Assembly: GCA_017610385.1 (NCBI GenBank)
Contig: JAFCCC010000004.1
Span: 13,735 to 77,734 of the forward strand
Direction of reading: 5' to 3'
DNA from: Candidatus Nanohalarchaeota archaeon
GTDB taxonomy: Archaea > Nanohalarchaeota > Nanosalinia > Nanosalinales > JAFCCC01
Length of the DNA stretch: 64,000 nucleotides
In this document: piece by piece, positions 18,401 to 27,044 of the stretch
Position numbering within the stretch: position 1 is the stretch's first letter
Layout: each line of letters opens with the position of its first letter
The notes under the pieces: model-generated
Databases searched by the model: none
Seen by the model: the letters and a program-made list of their open reading frames with translations, nothing else
What the model was told of the DNA's origin: nothing
Program-made: the position numbers and the translations under genes

Positions 18401-19054
18401 TCAATGTTAGATCTTTTAGTTAATTCTTTAAGAATGAGACCAGATAGAATAATTGTTGGAGAAATACGAAGAAAGAGGCAGGCAGAGGTTTTATTTGAAG
18501 CTATGCACACAGGACATTCTGTTTATTCTACCCTCCATGCAGATACTGCACAACAAACGATTAGGCGATTAATAAATCCTCCAATTGATGTTCCAGTATC
18601 TATGATTTCGGCAATAGATTTAAATGTTGTAATGTTTCGAGATAGACGAAGAAACTTTCGAAGAGTTATGGAGGTAGCCGAAGTTATTCCAGAGTTTCAG
18701 GGAGCTAATTCCGAAGCCAATGCTAATATAATTTATCGCTGGCATCCCAAATCAGATGTAATACGAAAAGAAGGCAGAAGCATTAGAGTAAATAGTCAAT
18801 TAGAATTGCATGCTGGGCTAAGTCAAGAAGAAATACGAGCCGACATCGCAGAAAAAGTCAAAATTCTAAATTGGATGGTCAAAGAAAATATTAGAGATAT
18901 TGAAGAAGTAGGCAAACTTATTGCAGAATATTACAAAGATAAAACTGTCGTATTAAATTTGATTAGTAAACCATACCACTTAAAATCTACCAAGGTTCAA
19001 GTAATCAAACCAAAACGTGTGAATTCAAAAACAATAAGAAAAGCCAAAAAATAA
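15407..19054 (+). CDS. tadA: Pilus/secretion ATPase TadA family, intein-containing precursor
   Basis: The precursor has 1215 residues; removing the intein (residues 253-948) leaves 519, the usual size for archaeal type II/IV secretion ATPases (TadA/GspE/FlaI family). The N-extein carries the typical N-terminal domain and ends in the P-loop SGGTGSGK. The C-extein resumes TSLLNVLMPFIPA with the Asp box IVSIEDTREIQL and the Walker B/His box region RPDRIIVGEIR and STLHADTA. ATP hydrolysis would drive assembly of the pilins encoded nearby, with the TadC-like platform proteins that follow directly. Without splicing the P-loop is split and the ATPase should be inactive. Confidence 0.93.
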   Translation: MKEYMEEYIVDSDGVPARIRIIDGTDYVPHYEVDRPIINEATEAILEEIKSGLVREVTISIKEYVDSKELEGVKEKFIAKANELIKSVLPRVGEAQRKVLIGNLIHEMLGLGDLEILLNDDKLEEIVINSSKEPVWVYHKKLGWLKTNIIPKSESETYNYSSIIGRRVGRQISNLNPLLDAHLPSGDRTNATIFPISTKGNTLTIRKFARSPWTITDFIENHTISADIAALIWLCMQYELNVLISGGTGSGKCVSGDTQVLLSNGELKRIKDVVDENLSSNCVPSDDGWYSKQTSVSLFSMNSNLKLNERSCSQIWKREAPEYLFELTFQSGKKIKVTPEHPFFVNDAGDIRKICAEDLTTGQRAATTRKINIKGEVYSLEEKLSNLSFFRQKEKDYVLLCSPKGLPVKFPTKLSPELAKFIAYLLGDGHLSKDGSQLAFHNTNHRLLNEFQNLGEKLFDINFHHKKPKNRVECIRCYSKTLCETISQVFCIPKGVKSHRILVPKEILGGTEEIICGFVKALMDCEGSVSLNKDEIEFGSKSSEIVNQLQYLLNRIGIISRVKFGKNNRNRLFISSRDVRIFTKKIGFTHPLKKDKLEQLLTKKLNPNFDLLPCQSLLKKVCNNFSLYDKEVALGSKLSRRSISRYLDGSRMPSPANLQRIYNFLTHKNDQIKQELERFSLVEGLIKKIPEKEALLHCTKILDLTHLNTNDILFKSGLSNSIYWQWKQEVTPYTKNLVKFGNCVVDSFENFEKNVMNAETLEDFTNCGIYKKEIAEYAELPLNQVYKKSKINKPLNHLQLDAVKLQESVLLEEVRAEAKKLKEILSSWDKKDYQAIFSEIVRLRNLLRLYPEKTKKDLGYSIPQSTESVVQYSKEKLTGISNYLRETLEQMHANGTKLLRNLENLVKSDVLWDKIVTIKQIKSTEKWVYDLTVPDTHNFVANGIIAHNTSLLNVLMPFIPANQRIVSIEDTREIQLPNFLHWVPLTTRQQNPEGKGKVSMLDLLVNSLRMRPDRIIVGEIRRKRQAEVLFEAMHTGHSVYSTLHADTAQQTIRRLINPPIDVPVSMISAIDLNVVMFRDRRRNFRRVMEVAEVIPEFQGANSEANANIIYRWHPKSDVIRKEGRSIRVNSQLELHAGLSQEEIRADIAEKVKILNWMVKENIRDIEEVGKLIAEYYKDKTVVLNLISKPYHLKSTKVQVIKPKRVNSKTIRKAKK
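16163..18250 (+). other. Intein with LAGLIDADG endonuclease and HTH regions, in TadA P-loop
   Basis: Cys253 (CVSGDTQVLLSNG) starts the splicing block; VTPEHPFFV is the N-terminal TxxH block; VYDLTVPDTHNFVANG and the terminal IIAHN form the C-terminal blocks. The first residue after the intein is Thr. The 696 residues are long for an intein. Two dodecapeptide-like blocks (LAKFIAYLLGDGH near residue 417 and FVKALMDCEGS near 518) indicate a LAGLIDADG homing endonuclease. After them lies a helix-turn-helix-like stretch (LGSKLSRRSISRYLDGSRMP) and further helical repeats. Insertion directly after the P-loop lysine is a classic intein site. Whether the endonuclease is active cannot be told. Confidence 0.93.
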
Positions 19055-19067
19055 ATAGGTGATTTTG

Positions 19068-19913
19068 ATGAAGAAAAAATCCCAAAATTACCAAATTTTC
19101 TTACCTTTAGCACAAAAATTGAAAGTTTTATTTCCAACTTTAAATCGTGAAATTATTCAAGCAAAATTGAAAGATGATCCTGTTGTTTTATTGGCCAAGG
19201 CAATTTATAGCGCACTTATACGATCCATAATAATCTCTTTACCTCTTATCGTGACTGGTATTTTAATTTCAATTAAACTTCTTTGGTTTGGTCTAGCTGC
19301 TTTTCCATTAGTTTTATTATTCAGTTTTTTTACTGGCGCAAAAACCCCGCAAAGAAAAGCTATAAAACGAGTTAGATTATTAGAGCGAGATTTACCATAT
19401 GCTTTACGGCACATTTTAATTGAGGTTAAGTCTGGAATACCTCTTTTTCAAGCCATGGTTTCTGTTTCAGAGGGATATGGTGAATCTTCCAGAGAATTTG
19501 AACAAATTGTGAAAGAAATTCATTCGGGAATACCCGAAGTTCAGGCCCTAGAGAATGCAATTTTTCGAAATCCTTCTTTAGAATTTAGAAGATCTCTTTG
19601 GCAAATTATTAATTCTTTGGAATCAGGAGCCAATGTTTCTTCTACATTAGAATCTTTAGTTGATTCTATAGTAAATAATCAGGTTTTAAGTGTCCAAAAA
19701 TACGGAAAAGAATTAAATCCATATACTTTAATTTATATGCTGGCGGCAGTAATCTTACCATCTTTGGGAGTTACATTTTTAATGATTTTATCTACCTTTA
19801 CAGGAATAAAAACCTCAGACACCCTGTTTTATGGAATTCTTGTATTTTTAATTTTATTCCAATACTTTTTCATTAATTTCATTAGAAGTAAAAGACCATT
19901 AATAAAAGTTTAG
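19068..19913 (+). CDS. tadC: Pilus assembly membrane platform protein, TadC-like (first copy)
   Basis: I prefer the ATG at 19068 (281 residues), preceded by AGGTGAT, over the GTG at 19059. Type II secretion F-domain features are present: two hydrophobic segments near residues 50-90, the conserved central region ERDLPYALRHILIEVKSGIP ... and two C-terminal hydrophobic segments. It would anchor the TadA ATPase at the cytoplasmic membrane. It starts 13 bases after TadA stops and is followed nine bases later by a second T2SF protein, the usual archaeal pilus arrangement. Confidence 0.85.
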   Translation: MKKKSQNYQIFLPLAQKLKVLFPTLNREIIQAKLKDDPVVLLAKAIYSALIRSIIISLPLIVTGILISIKLLWFGLAAFPLVLLFSFFTGAKTPQRKAIKRVRLLERDLPYALRHILIEVKSGIPLFQAMVSVSEGYGESSREFEQIVKEIHSGIPEVQALENAIFRNPSLEFRRSLWQIINSLESGANVSSTLESLVDSIVNNQVLSVQKYGKELNPYTLIYMLAAVILPSLGVTFLMILSTFTGIKTSDTLFYGILVFLILFQYFFINFIRSKRPLIKV

Positions 19914-19921
19914 GAGTTACC

Positions 19922-20887
19922 ATGCAAAAAGAAACATTATTTAATTTATTACCAAAAAAATACAGAACGCTGTTGGAGAGCGAGGCACAATTCGCGCATA
20001 TTCGTAATTATATTCCGATTTCACTGAATGTCATAACAATAATTTCAGCGATCTCTAGTTTGTTGGCGCTTTTTTTACATGTTTCTTTGATTTTAAAATT
20101 AGTTATTCTGTTAGGTGGAATCTCGTTAGCATTCATAATGCCTTACATGATTTTTACACTGACTGCAGAAAAGCGTAAAACAGAAACAGAGCAAGTTCTT
20201 CCTGATGCTTTGTTGCTTATGAGCGCAAACATTAAATCTGGTTTAACAGTAGATAAAGCATTTTTATTAAGTGCAAGAGACGAATTTGGTCCTTTGGGTC
20301 TTGAAATCAAAGCAGTTGCAATGGAAATTTTTGGGGGCAAACCAATCAGCGAAGCTTTACTACGTCTAAAGAAAAAAACTAACTCTAAAATTCTAGGGGA
20401 AATCGTAGCACTGATTGCAGATGGGATAAAATCTGGCGGAGAACTTTCCAAACTATTAGAAAGTGCCGCTCGAGATATTAGAAAAACAATGTTATTAAAA
20501 AAAGAGATTGCTGCAAATGTAAGAACTTATATTATTTTTATTACGATGGCGGCCTTAGTTGGATCCCCATTGCTTTTCGCAATTTCTACATATTTAACGT
20601 CAACTACCGCCCAAATTTGGGGGTCAACAGCGATAGATTTTAGTACAGTATCTGCTGGGGGTTTTTTTAGTTTTCAAAAACCCCACTTTAATCCAGAGTT
20701 CTTTAGAATTTTTTCTATATTAGCTATAATTATTACTAATTTATCTGCATCCTTCATAATTTCTGAAATAAAATACGGAACAATAAAGAAAGGATTCAAA
20801 AATGCACCAATTTATGTGCTATTATCTTTAGCAATATTTTTTATTGTAAGGTTTATAATTTCTAGAGCTCTCTCAACCCTAATTTAA
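19922..20887 (+). CDS. tadC: Pilus assembly membrane platform protein, TadC-like (second copy)
   Basis: 321 residues. The T2SF signature is clear around PDALLLMSANIKSGLTVDKA and IADGIKSGGELSKLLESAAR, with hydrophobic segments near residues 35-85, 200-220 and at the C-terminus. The start follows GGAG closely. Paired T2SF proteins are common in archaeal type IV pilus operons, where they may form a heteromeric platform. Ends the assembly operon; the pilin downstream has its own promoter. Confidence 0.85.
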   Translation: MQKETLFNLLPKKYRTLLESEAQFAHIRNYIPISLNVITIISAISSLLALFLHVSLILKLVILLGGISLAFIMPYMIFTLTAEKRKTETEQVLPDALLLMSANIKSGLTVDKAFLLSARDEFGPLGLEIKAVAMEIFGGKPISEALLRLKKKTNSKILGEIVALIADGIKSGGELSKLLESAARDIRKTMLLKKEIAANVRTYIIFITMAALVGSPLLFAISTYLTSTTAQIWGSTAIDFSTVSAGGFFSFQKPHFNPEFFRIFSILAIIITNLSASFIISEIKYGTIKKGFKNAPIYVLLSLAIFFIVRFIISRALSTLI

Positions 20888-20910
20888 TTATTAAGGTGTT
20901 TCAGAAGCAA

Positions 20911-20920
20911 TTTATATATA
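20911..20920 (+). promoter_or_regulatory. TATA box of the major pilin gene
   Basis: TTTATATATA is centred about 53 bases upstream of the chosen ATG at 20969. This predicts a short leader of about 25-30 bases and a transcript independent of the assembly genes, sensible for a highly expressed subunit ended by a strong hairpin. Confidence 0.5.
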
Positions 20921-20968
20921 CTTCTTTAACCAATTTTTAATAAAATACAAATTGTCGAGTTGACTAAA

Positions 20969-21439
20969 ATGATAAAAAACGTTTTTAACCAAAAATCAAA
21001 GAGAAAGGGGCAAAGCGCTATAGAATACCTAACAACATATGGCTGGGCAATATTGGCTATTGTTATTGCAGGAGCAGTTATTATCGCTTTTATGCAGGGC
21101 CGATGTCCAAAGACTCAAACATTGACTCCACAAGACATTCAACTTACAAGCTGGGTTTATACGGCAACAGACGCAATTGATGTCAGATTCACTAACTTAG
21201 CTTCAGATAGAATTACTGTTCAAGGTATTTTCTTAGATACCAATGGAGATGGGACCTACGATGATTTCGGTACCAATTACTCAGATTCCTTGAATGTCGG
21301 AGATTCTTTGACTAAATCTTTAAGTTCAATTGGAACAACCAGCGGTTGTAACAAAATAAGCATAAAGATTCAGTATTTGTTAACAGGTATGAATAATCCC
21401 GCTAACGCAACTGGAACTTTACAAGGAAAAGCTCCTTAA
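20969..21439 (+). CDS. Type IV pilin, canonical archaeal class III signal peptide
   Basis: I chose the ATG at 20969 (156 residues) rather than the TTG three codons earlier. The leader ends KRKG and the mature protein would begin QSAIEYLTTYGWAIL, a widespread archaeal pilin signature with Glu at position 5. The exterior domain is beta-rich and includes TNGDGTYDDFG, a calcium-loop-like segment, and two Cys (RCPKT and SGCNK). Its position after the TadA/TadC genes, own promoter and own terminator suggest it is the main pilus subunit. Confidence 0.88.
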   Translation: MIKNVFNQKSKRKGQSAIEYLTTYGWAILAIVIAGAVIIAFMQGRCPKTQTLTPQDIQLTSWVYTATDAIDVRFTNLASDRITVQGIFLDTNGDGTYDDFGTNYSDSLNVGDSLTKSLSSIGTTSGCNKISIKIQYLLTGMNNPANATGTLQGKAP

Positions 21440-21480
21440 GAAGGTTTAACCCCTTCTTATATTTTTTATTTTATTTTGAT
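21438..21480 (+). terminator. Hairpin and T-rich terminator after the pilin gene
   Basis: AAGAAGG (21438-21444) pairs with CCTTCTT (21452-21458) across a seven-base loop, and is followed by a T-rich run (TATTTTTTATTTTATTTT). The stem begins at the stop codon. Archaeal termination needs mostly the T tract; the hairpin may also protect the 3' end. Confidence 0.65.
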
Positions 21481-21499
21481 TTGTTCTAAACAACAAATC
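21478..21499. repeat. Perfect 8-bp hairpin downstream of the pilin terminator
   Basis: GATTTGTT and AACAAATC are perfect inverted copies around CTAAAC. It lies in the convergent intergenic region to 21650, which otherwise holds two copies of ATAATCAATAA about 36 bases apart and no gene. It may be a back-up terminator for either strand. Confidence 0.5.
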
Positions 21500-21650
21500 A
21501 GATTCTACCTATTATGGTTAATTCAATAATCAATAAATTAGATTTTAACTGCTACAATTAATTTCATAATCAATAAGTCGAATTCAAAGCGTATTGCAGG
21601 TAACCTCCTTCATTCATCAAGTCAAATTCTAATCACTATTAAATTTTTGA

Positions 21651-22892
21651 TTAATAGGTTAAAGAAGAAATATTCCACAAATCTATGTGTATTTGATCTA
21701 ATTTGAACCAAGACTCGACATTAGAAACACCCATTATCCTATGTGTTGTTCCATACGCGGAATCATTCCAATAAACAAAATCTAAAGCACTACTTGATTT
21801 TTGTAAGTCTACTGGAAGTTCTAAAATATTTATAAAATGACCTATCCCTTCATGAGACCCAACTAATTTATTTTCAAACCGATCAAAAAAATTAGGGCCA
21901 TCTGATGTATAAAAATAACAGTTTTCTATGAGTTCATTATAAATGTTATTTATCCAGACATTATTTCCTACTAGAACCACCGTTAAATTAGCTTTTAATG
22001 TGTTATCTAATACAAAAACACCCGAAATCGCGTTACTGAGAACCAATCCTTTGTTACACGGATTAGAAACATTAAAACTTGTTTGAGAGACAACGCCCAG
22101 GTAATCCTCCAAATAGCCTAGTTCAAAATCAGAATAACTGCAGATATCCTTTACAAAGGCAATTTTAGTTTCTCTATTCGTAGTTGTACTAACGGGTTCA
22201 TTATTCAAAAATAATGCCGCCGTGCCAGAAGTCCAATTAGAACTTGAATATTTATTAGAATTGCCAGTTCCACTTTGTTTGGCTCTAAAAGAATAAGAAC
22301 ATTGCGTATATGCAGAAGTCCTTTTTCCTTCTGTTCTTAAAAAAAACAAAGGATCTTCAATTTCAGATATATTTATTAAGGAATTTATTGATTCAAGGGG
22401 ATTAAAAGAGGATTTAGATCGCGGGTCTGATAGATTTATGCTATTTAAATAGTTTAAAGAAATATATGGAAATATTGAAGAATTTGCTATAAGTCTAATT
22501 AGAGTAATGTCTAATGAATATCCTGATATTTGCGCCAGGGTTTGAATTTTTTCTTTCCAGTCTTGTATGGAAGAATCTTCCATTATCGTAGATTGAGAGC
22601 CATTTAATGTGCCCTCTTGTATTAATTCAATTAAATCTGTTTTTGGTTCTGACAAAGCAGAGCCAGAACTTACAACCGCATTTGAAAGTGCAACTGCTGC
22701 TCGTTTTGTAGAGATATCATAAGCACGAATCATATCTTGTTCAATACTTTTTAAAAAATAATCTGTTTCATCTGTTCTAATTTTTTGACCGCGTCCACGA
22801 TATGTTCTTAAATTTAGCGGAAGAACTATTAAAATAATTAACATAGAAATTACAAATAAAACAAAAAATGTATACACAAATCCCTTTCTCAC
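21651..22892 (-). CDS. Minor-pilin-like protein, last gene of the VWA cluster
   Basis: The frame is open further upstream, but the GTG at 22892 overlaps the preceding stop as GTGA and gives the leader VRKG before FVYTFFVLFVISMLIILIVLP, so I use that start (413 residues). The helix is followed by a helical segment (TDETDYFLKSIEQDMIRAYD) typical of pilin-like N-terminal stems, then a large exterior domain with few cysteines and several sequons. No named domain. Co-translated with the VWA protein. Confidence 0.7.
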   Translation of the reverse strand: MRKGFVYTFFVLFVISMLIILIVLPLNLRTYRGRGQKIRTDETDYFLKSIEQDMIRAYDISTKRAAVALSNAVVSSGSALSEPKTDLIELIQEGTLNGSQSTIMEDSSIQDWKEKIQTLAQISGYSLDITLIRLIANSSIFPYISLNYLNSINLSDPRSKSSFNPLESINSLINISEIEDPLFFLRTEGKRTSAYTQCSYSFRAKQSGTGNSNKYSSSNWTSGTAALFLNNEPVSTTTNRETKIAFVKDICSYSDFELGYLEDYLGVVSQTSFNVSNPCNKGLVLSNAISGVFVLDNTLKANLTVVLVGNNVWINNIYNELIENCYFYTSDGPNFFDRFENKLVGSHEGIGHFINILELPVDLQKSSSALDFVYWNDSAYGTTHRIMGVSNVESWFKLDQIHIDLWNISSLTY

Positions 22893-25660
22893 CCCCACAC
22901 CTCCAATCTTATTTCTGCAGGGCCCCACATCCACGGAATTTTTCCAATTGCAATACTGTCTGTTTTAATATTTGATGAACTTAGTTTTACATCAATTATG
23001 CTATTATTATCTGTATCTAAAGAGGATATAAGTCTTTGAACCGCATCATCCAAGGAATCATTGTTTGGATCCCAGATATCCTCGTAGTTGCCCACCTGAA
23101 TTGTAAAATTGCCAAGTTCAGATTCAAATATTCGCGTGCTTCCTTCTGCCCGTTCAAATGCATTTCCATATGGAACATAACCTTTAATCAATAATGTGTA
23201 AATTACCTTATCATCTGGAGACCCGCCTTGTGTTGTGTCCTTTTCCGTGGCCGTATCTACTTGAATTTCGTTTTCCCCAGAAACAAGAGTATTTACTGGA
23301 ATTTGAATTACAAAAGGATCCCCCAAAATTTGATAATTCTCTCCAAAGTCCCACAATTTGTATGTATAATTGTATTCTTGCGTTGTTTGATTTTTAACTA
23401 ATATTCTATCTGTCCAAAAATTAGAAGAATAAGACGTAACCATAAGTTCTTTTACCTCTGTATTATTTGGAAGAGTAAATGAAAAATTCTTAGGCGATTC
23501 AATTATGCCCCCAAATTTTTCGGTTTCCTGTGTCAATGAAATTTCACCGAAGCCCGAAGAACTATACGAAGTATAATTGAATTTAAGATACGAATCTGAA
23601 TATAATACATTGTTTGTTGAGAAATTACCAGAAAATTCAATTGTCTGCGCAGAATAACTCGCATCTTTTATGCTTGTACCAATATTTTGATAAATTTCAG
23701 CTAATTGTTCCACATTTGAGGCATTATAGTACATAGAATCGTTGCACGCCATTGCTTTTAACGTAGTTTCATCTGCGTCCGCACCAAATCCTATTGTATA
23801 TACTGAAATATTTTGATCACATGCTGCCTGTGCTGCCAAAATAGCATCTTGTTTTGAATTTCCACTTCCTTGTTCAGCGCAGGCTTTATTGGCTTCTCCA
23901 TCACTCATAAGCACAATGCCTCTAAATTTGGTTTCATCGCTTTGTTCTTTTAACATTTCTATAGCTTTATTAACTCCACAACAAGTGCAAGTGCCCCACC
24001 AGGTTTCAGTAGAATCTACTGCTGCCTGAAGTGTTAAATTGTTCTCTGTTAAATTCACTGTTCGAGCAATGCTGTCTGAAAATGGAATTACACAACCAGG
24101 ATTATATGAATTCCATCCACAAGAATTTGGATACTCACAAACATAACAGTAATACCAACTCCACATTTGAGCACAGCCGCCATAATCATTTGTATAATCT
24201 ACCATACCCATTTGATTTCCAGAATTATTCAAAATGCTATTAACAAATATTTTTCCAGCAGCTTTTGCGACATCAATTTTCTTTTCACAACCAGTTACGC
24301 CCCATCTTTGACCTCGTAAATGATCAGAATCATCATACCAATCAGTGCATTGTTGAGATCCTGTTTGTCCGTTTGTGCACCATTCCATACTTCCGGATAC
24401 GTCTGTAACCAAAATTACATCCGCGCCTATTCTTTCAATTGACGAAGAAATATTCTTAAATCCAACTCTTATAGGAATAGTATTGCCGCTTAAAACATTA
24501 ATTGAAATATTGTCTTGAGTTAAATTTCCTATGATTTGATCATTATTTAAATAAATAGTCTCATTAACTCCAGACGCATTTTTTTCAAAGATGGTTGCAT
24601 TACCTATTGACATAAAAGTAGTATAATTTGATTTATAGTGCAAATATGCTTCAATTGAATTTAAGGTTCCTGGTACATAAAACGAAGAAAATAAATTAAT
24701 TACCCCTTTAATTCCAGGCAATTTAGCATACTTGATTTTATACGATGTTTCTTCCAAACTAATATTTTGAGTGGAATTATACTTAATTTTAATTAAACCG
24801 CCGCCAATGTATGCTGGAAAGTTTTCAAATTTAAATTCAATTAAATTCTGATCAGAAAAGTAATTGCAATAATCTGGATTAAATGTTTCATTACAAATTA
24901 GAAAATCACTAGAAGATAAATTACCTTCTATAGGAATAAAGGCTCCTGCAAAATTGTTATTAATATAAACTTTAAAGGGGTTCGACGCATCAAGTTCTAT
25001 TTGTGCCTCAAAAACATTATTCATATTTTCTAGACTTAAATTCTGTGTTATATTTCCATCGCCCACGTAACCACCAAAATATCCAAACTTTGTGTCCATC
25101 TTATTTACTTCTGTTAAAGAAACCTTTGCAACATAGCCAGTTCTGGGAACTGACCGTTTTACTCCAGAAATTAAGCGTCTTGCTACAGTAATCTTACTTT
25201 CATTATCTACTTCTGAACTAGTATATATTACAGTTTGTCCGTCTTCGTCTGAAATAAGTACGCGATAATTCGTGTTTGAAGGCATTAGTTGTTCCAAATA
25301 GAGTTGAGTTAGGTTTTGTGCTAAAGTAGCATTTCCAGCAGCCCACAAAATTGCCAGCGAATCTATAATAGATAAATTTAGATCATTTTCAGTTAATACA
25401 GAATTATTGATAAAACAATCAGTCTGTGATTTTGTAAATGCCTCTGAAATTTTTTGATACGTCATTAATTGCAAAGCATCTTCTCCAAGCGAGTTCAGTT
25501 CTGTGTATTTATTTATTTCTTTTTCTATTGGATTGCTGGTTAATTCAAAGTTAGTTAATAAAATCATAATTCCTATAACAAATGCCAGTGCAATCATCGC
25601 ATCAAATGAGAAATAGAATCCCTTTGATTTTATTTCGAATTTCCTAGTTTTTATTTCCAC
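22889..25660 (-). CDS. Pilin-anchored von Willebrand factor A protein
   Basis: 923 residues. The N-terminus has KSKGFYFSFDAMIALAFVIG, a Lys-Gly site and helix. Residues ~410-630 form a VWA domain: ILVTDVSGSM supplies the MIDAS DxSGS, and VLMSDGEANKAC supplies the downstream Asp. The domain holds an unusual insert with many cysteines (CTDWYDD, YYCYVCEYPNSCGW, CTCCGV). Beta-rich regions flank it. VWA domains bind partners through a metal ion, and VWA tips on pili act as adhesins in other organisms. Here it would be a displayed or tip subunit. It overlaps both neighbours by a few bases. Confidence 0.85.
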   Translation of the reverse strand: MEIKTRKFEIKSKGFYFSFDAMIALAFVIGIMILLTNFELTSNPIEKEINKYTELNSLGEDALQLMTYQKISEAFTKSQTDCFINNSVLTENDLNLSIIDSLAILWAAGNATLAQNLTQLYLEQLMPSNTNYRVLISDEDGQTVIYTSSEVDNESKITVARRLISGVKRSVPRTGYVAKVSLTEVNKMDTKFGYFGGYVGDGNITQNLSLENMNNVFEAQIELDASNPFKVYINNNFAGAFIPIEGNLSSSDFLICNETFNPDYCNYFSDQNLIEFKFENFPAYIGGGLIKIKYNSTQNISLEETSYKIKYAKLPGIKGVINLFSSFYVPGTLNSIEAYLHYKSNYTTFMSIGNATIFEKNASGVNETIYLNNDQIIGNLTQDNISINVLSGNTIPIRVGFKNISSSIERIGADVILVTDVSGSMEWCTNGQTGSQQCTDWYDDSDHLRGQRWGVTGCEKKIDVAKAAGKIFVNSILNNSGNQMGMVDYTNDYGGCAQMWSWYYCYVCEYPNSCGWNSYNPGCVIPFSDSIARTVNLTENNLTLQAAVDSTETWWGTCTCCGVNKAIEMLKEQSDETKFRGIVLMSDGEANKACAEQGSGNSKQDAILAAQAACDQNISVYTIGFGADADETTLKAMACNDSMYYNASNVEQLAEIYQNIGTSIKDASYSAQTIEFSGNFSTNNVLYSDSYLKFNYTSYSSSGFGEISLTQETEKFGGIIESPKNFSFTLPNNTEVKELMVTSYSSNFWTDRILVKNQTTQEYNYTYKLWDFGENYQILGDPFVIQIPVNTLVSGENEIQVDTATEKDTTQGGSPDDKVIYTLLIKGYVPYGNAFERAEGSTRIFESELGNFTIQVGNYEDIWDPNNDSLDDAVQRLISSLDTDNNSIIDVKLSSSNIKTDSIAIGKIPWMWGPAEIRLEVWG

Positions 25661-26139
25661 AGGTATAATTTTAATACACCTCTTTCTAGTTTATTAGAAT
25701 CATTTAACAAAATTATTCTGCTTTGAGCTAAAACCATGCTCGAATTTATGTTCCATAAACTTCCTAGAACAAATGAGTTATTTGTGGTAGTAATATTCAA
25801 TAGAAGATTATAATCTCTAATTCTCAGTTTATCTTTTATTTGAGTTATATTCATTGAAAGAAGTTGATTTAATTTAGATAACTGAAGAATATGATCTTTT
25901 GAGGATAAACCAATAATTCTAACATTTTCTTCTGTCCAATTTTCTGGATAACCTGGTGTTCTAATCATTAAATCCGTTATTTGAAATAATCTTTCTTTCA
26001 TCAAATTTTGTTCGCTAAAATAGGAACTTTTGTCATATGTTCTATTCCAAAGGTAAAAGCATATCGTGACTAAAAACATGAAAATAATAAGGCTAATTAC
26101 AACGTCCAAAGAAAAAACCTGAGCTTTTTTAGTTCGCAT
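25651..26139 (-). CDS. Minor-pilin-like protein
   Basis: 162 residues. MRTKKAQVFSLDVVISLIIFM has Lys-Lys-Ala in place of Lys-Gly, then Gln-Val-Phe-Ser-Leu-Asp and a hydrophobic helix. Ala at the cleavage position is tolerated by some prepilin peptidases. The exterior part is Asn-rich, without Cys pairs. It overlaps the VWA gene by ten bases and the upstream pilin-like gene by eleven, so the set is co-translated. Confidence 0.72.
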   Translation of the reverse strand: MRTKKAQVFSLDVVISLIIFMFLVTICFYLWNRTYDKSSYFSEQNLMKERLFQITDLMIRTPGYPENWTEENVRIIGLSSKDHILQLSKLNQLLSMNITQIKDKLRIRDYNLLLNITTTNNSFVLGSLWNINSSMVLAQSRIILLNDSNKLERGVLKLYLWK

Positions 26140-26539
26140 AAATCATTCCTCTTGTATTTCTAAGTATATTTGAACCAGGATTAAGTGATCCAGACAGATT
26201 GGCTATGGTATATCCTATTGAATAACGGTTATCATAATAAACATAGATCAACGTGAAATTATCACTAGTCTCGTAAGATACATTATACTCATAAACTGAA
26301 ATTTTATATGGCAGTTCAAACTCTTTTGTAAAGTTTTCCCCATGTGTAAGCGCCAAGTTTACTTCATAACCAATGTATTCTGCAAGCATTTTGGCTTCTA
26401 AGTCAGTATTGTACTTTATAGCATTCATTTGTTTGTGTAGTAATGCACTATAAAAACCCGCAAAGATTAATAGGGTCAAAGAAACCATTATTATAAATTC
26501 CAATGAAACCTGCCCTTTCTTAGCCTGAAATCTTAACAT
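26129..26539 (-). CDS. Minor-pilin-like protein
   Basis: I chose the ATG at 26539 (136 residues), which has GGCGGTGGA a few bases upstream, over the ATG at 26560. The leader MLRFQAKKG precedes QVSLEFIIMVSLTLLIF, matching the archaeal Q-x-S-x-E pattern exactly. A helical stem and a small beta domain follow. It overlaps the upstream gene by 20 bases. Confidence 0.78.
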   Translation of the reverse strand: MLRFQAKKGQVSLEFIIMVSLTLLIFAGFYSALLHKQMNAIKYNTDLEAKMLAEYIGYEVNLALTHGENFTKEFELPYKISVYEYNVSYETSDNFTLIYVYYDNRYSIGYTIANLSGSLNPGSNILRNTRGMIYAN

Positions 26540-26951
26540 AATTTTCCACCGCCCTAACAATAATCTTGTGCGTTCCCGGAGTTATTGGAATACTTCCGGT
26601 TACATTAAAATCAACAATTTCATAAACAGGTATTAGTCCTTTATGCGAGTTCAAATTAATTGAAATTTCTCTTCCATTAATTGTTGTGGCATTAATTCCT
26701 GCCGGAAAAGTTACTTGAATTGACGTTCTAGCGGGTTCTCCTTGAGAATAAACAAGCTCTACAGCTTCTCGAATTGCACTTAACGCGTTTTTTGCTATTG
26801 CCGATCTCGAAACCAAAGTTAAATCCACTGATGAATTCTGAGTACTGAAGATAATTGGAGCTGCTAAAAGTAACGCAAACGCTATAATTACTAAGTATTC
26901 TAAAGCAATTTGTCCTTTTATTTTATTTCCTAAAAAAGAGATCATACACAT
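26520..26951 (-). CDS. Minor-pilin-like protein, first gene of the VWA cluster
   Basis: 143 residues from 26951; the in-frame ATG at 26945 is an alternative, about 23 bases from a TTTAAA element and possibly leaderless. The leader ends KIKG and the mature protein begins QIALEYLVIIAFALLLAAPI, a strong class III signal with Glu at position 5. The exterior domain is a short beta sandwich. It heads the five-gene minus-strand cluster ending at 21651. Confidence 0.78.
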   Translation of the reverse strand: MCMISFLGNKIKGQIALEYLVIIAFALLLAAPIIFSTQNSSVDLTLVSRSAIAKNALSAIREAVELVYSQGEPARTSIQVTFPAGINATTINGREISINLNSHKGLIPVYEIVDFNVTGSIPITPGTHKIIVRAVENYVKISG

Positions 26952-27044
26952 AATTTATCTTTAATTGTTTAAATGTCTAAATTCATACAGAGTTATGTGT
27001 TTTTTAAGAGCACAAATTTAAACTTAATTATAAAACCTACTTTT

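Noticed and set aside
26973-27044. N-terminal extension of the SPOUT methyltransferase
   Set aside because: The 24 extra residues have no family counterpart, and a TATA-like element lies inside this stretch at the right distance from the ATG at 27045.
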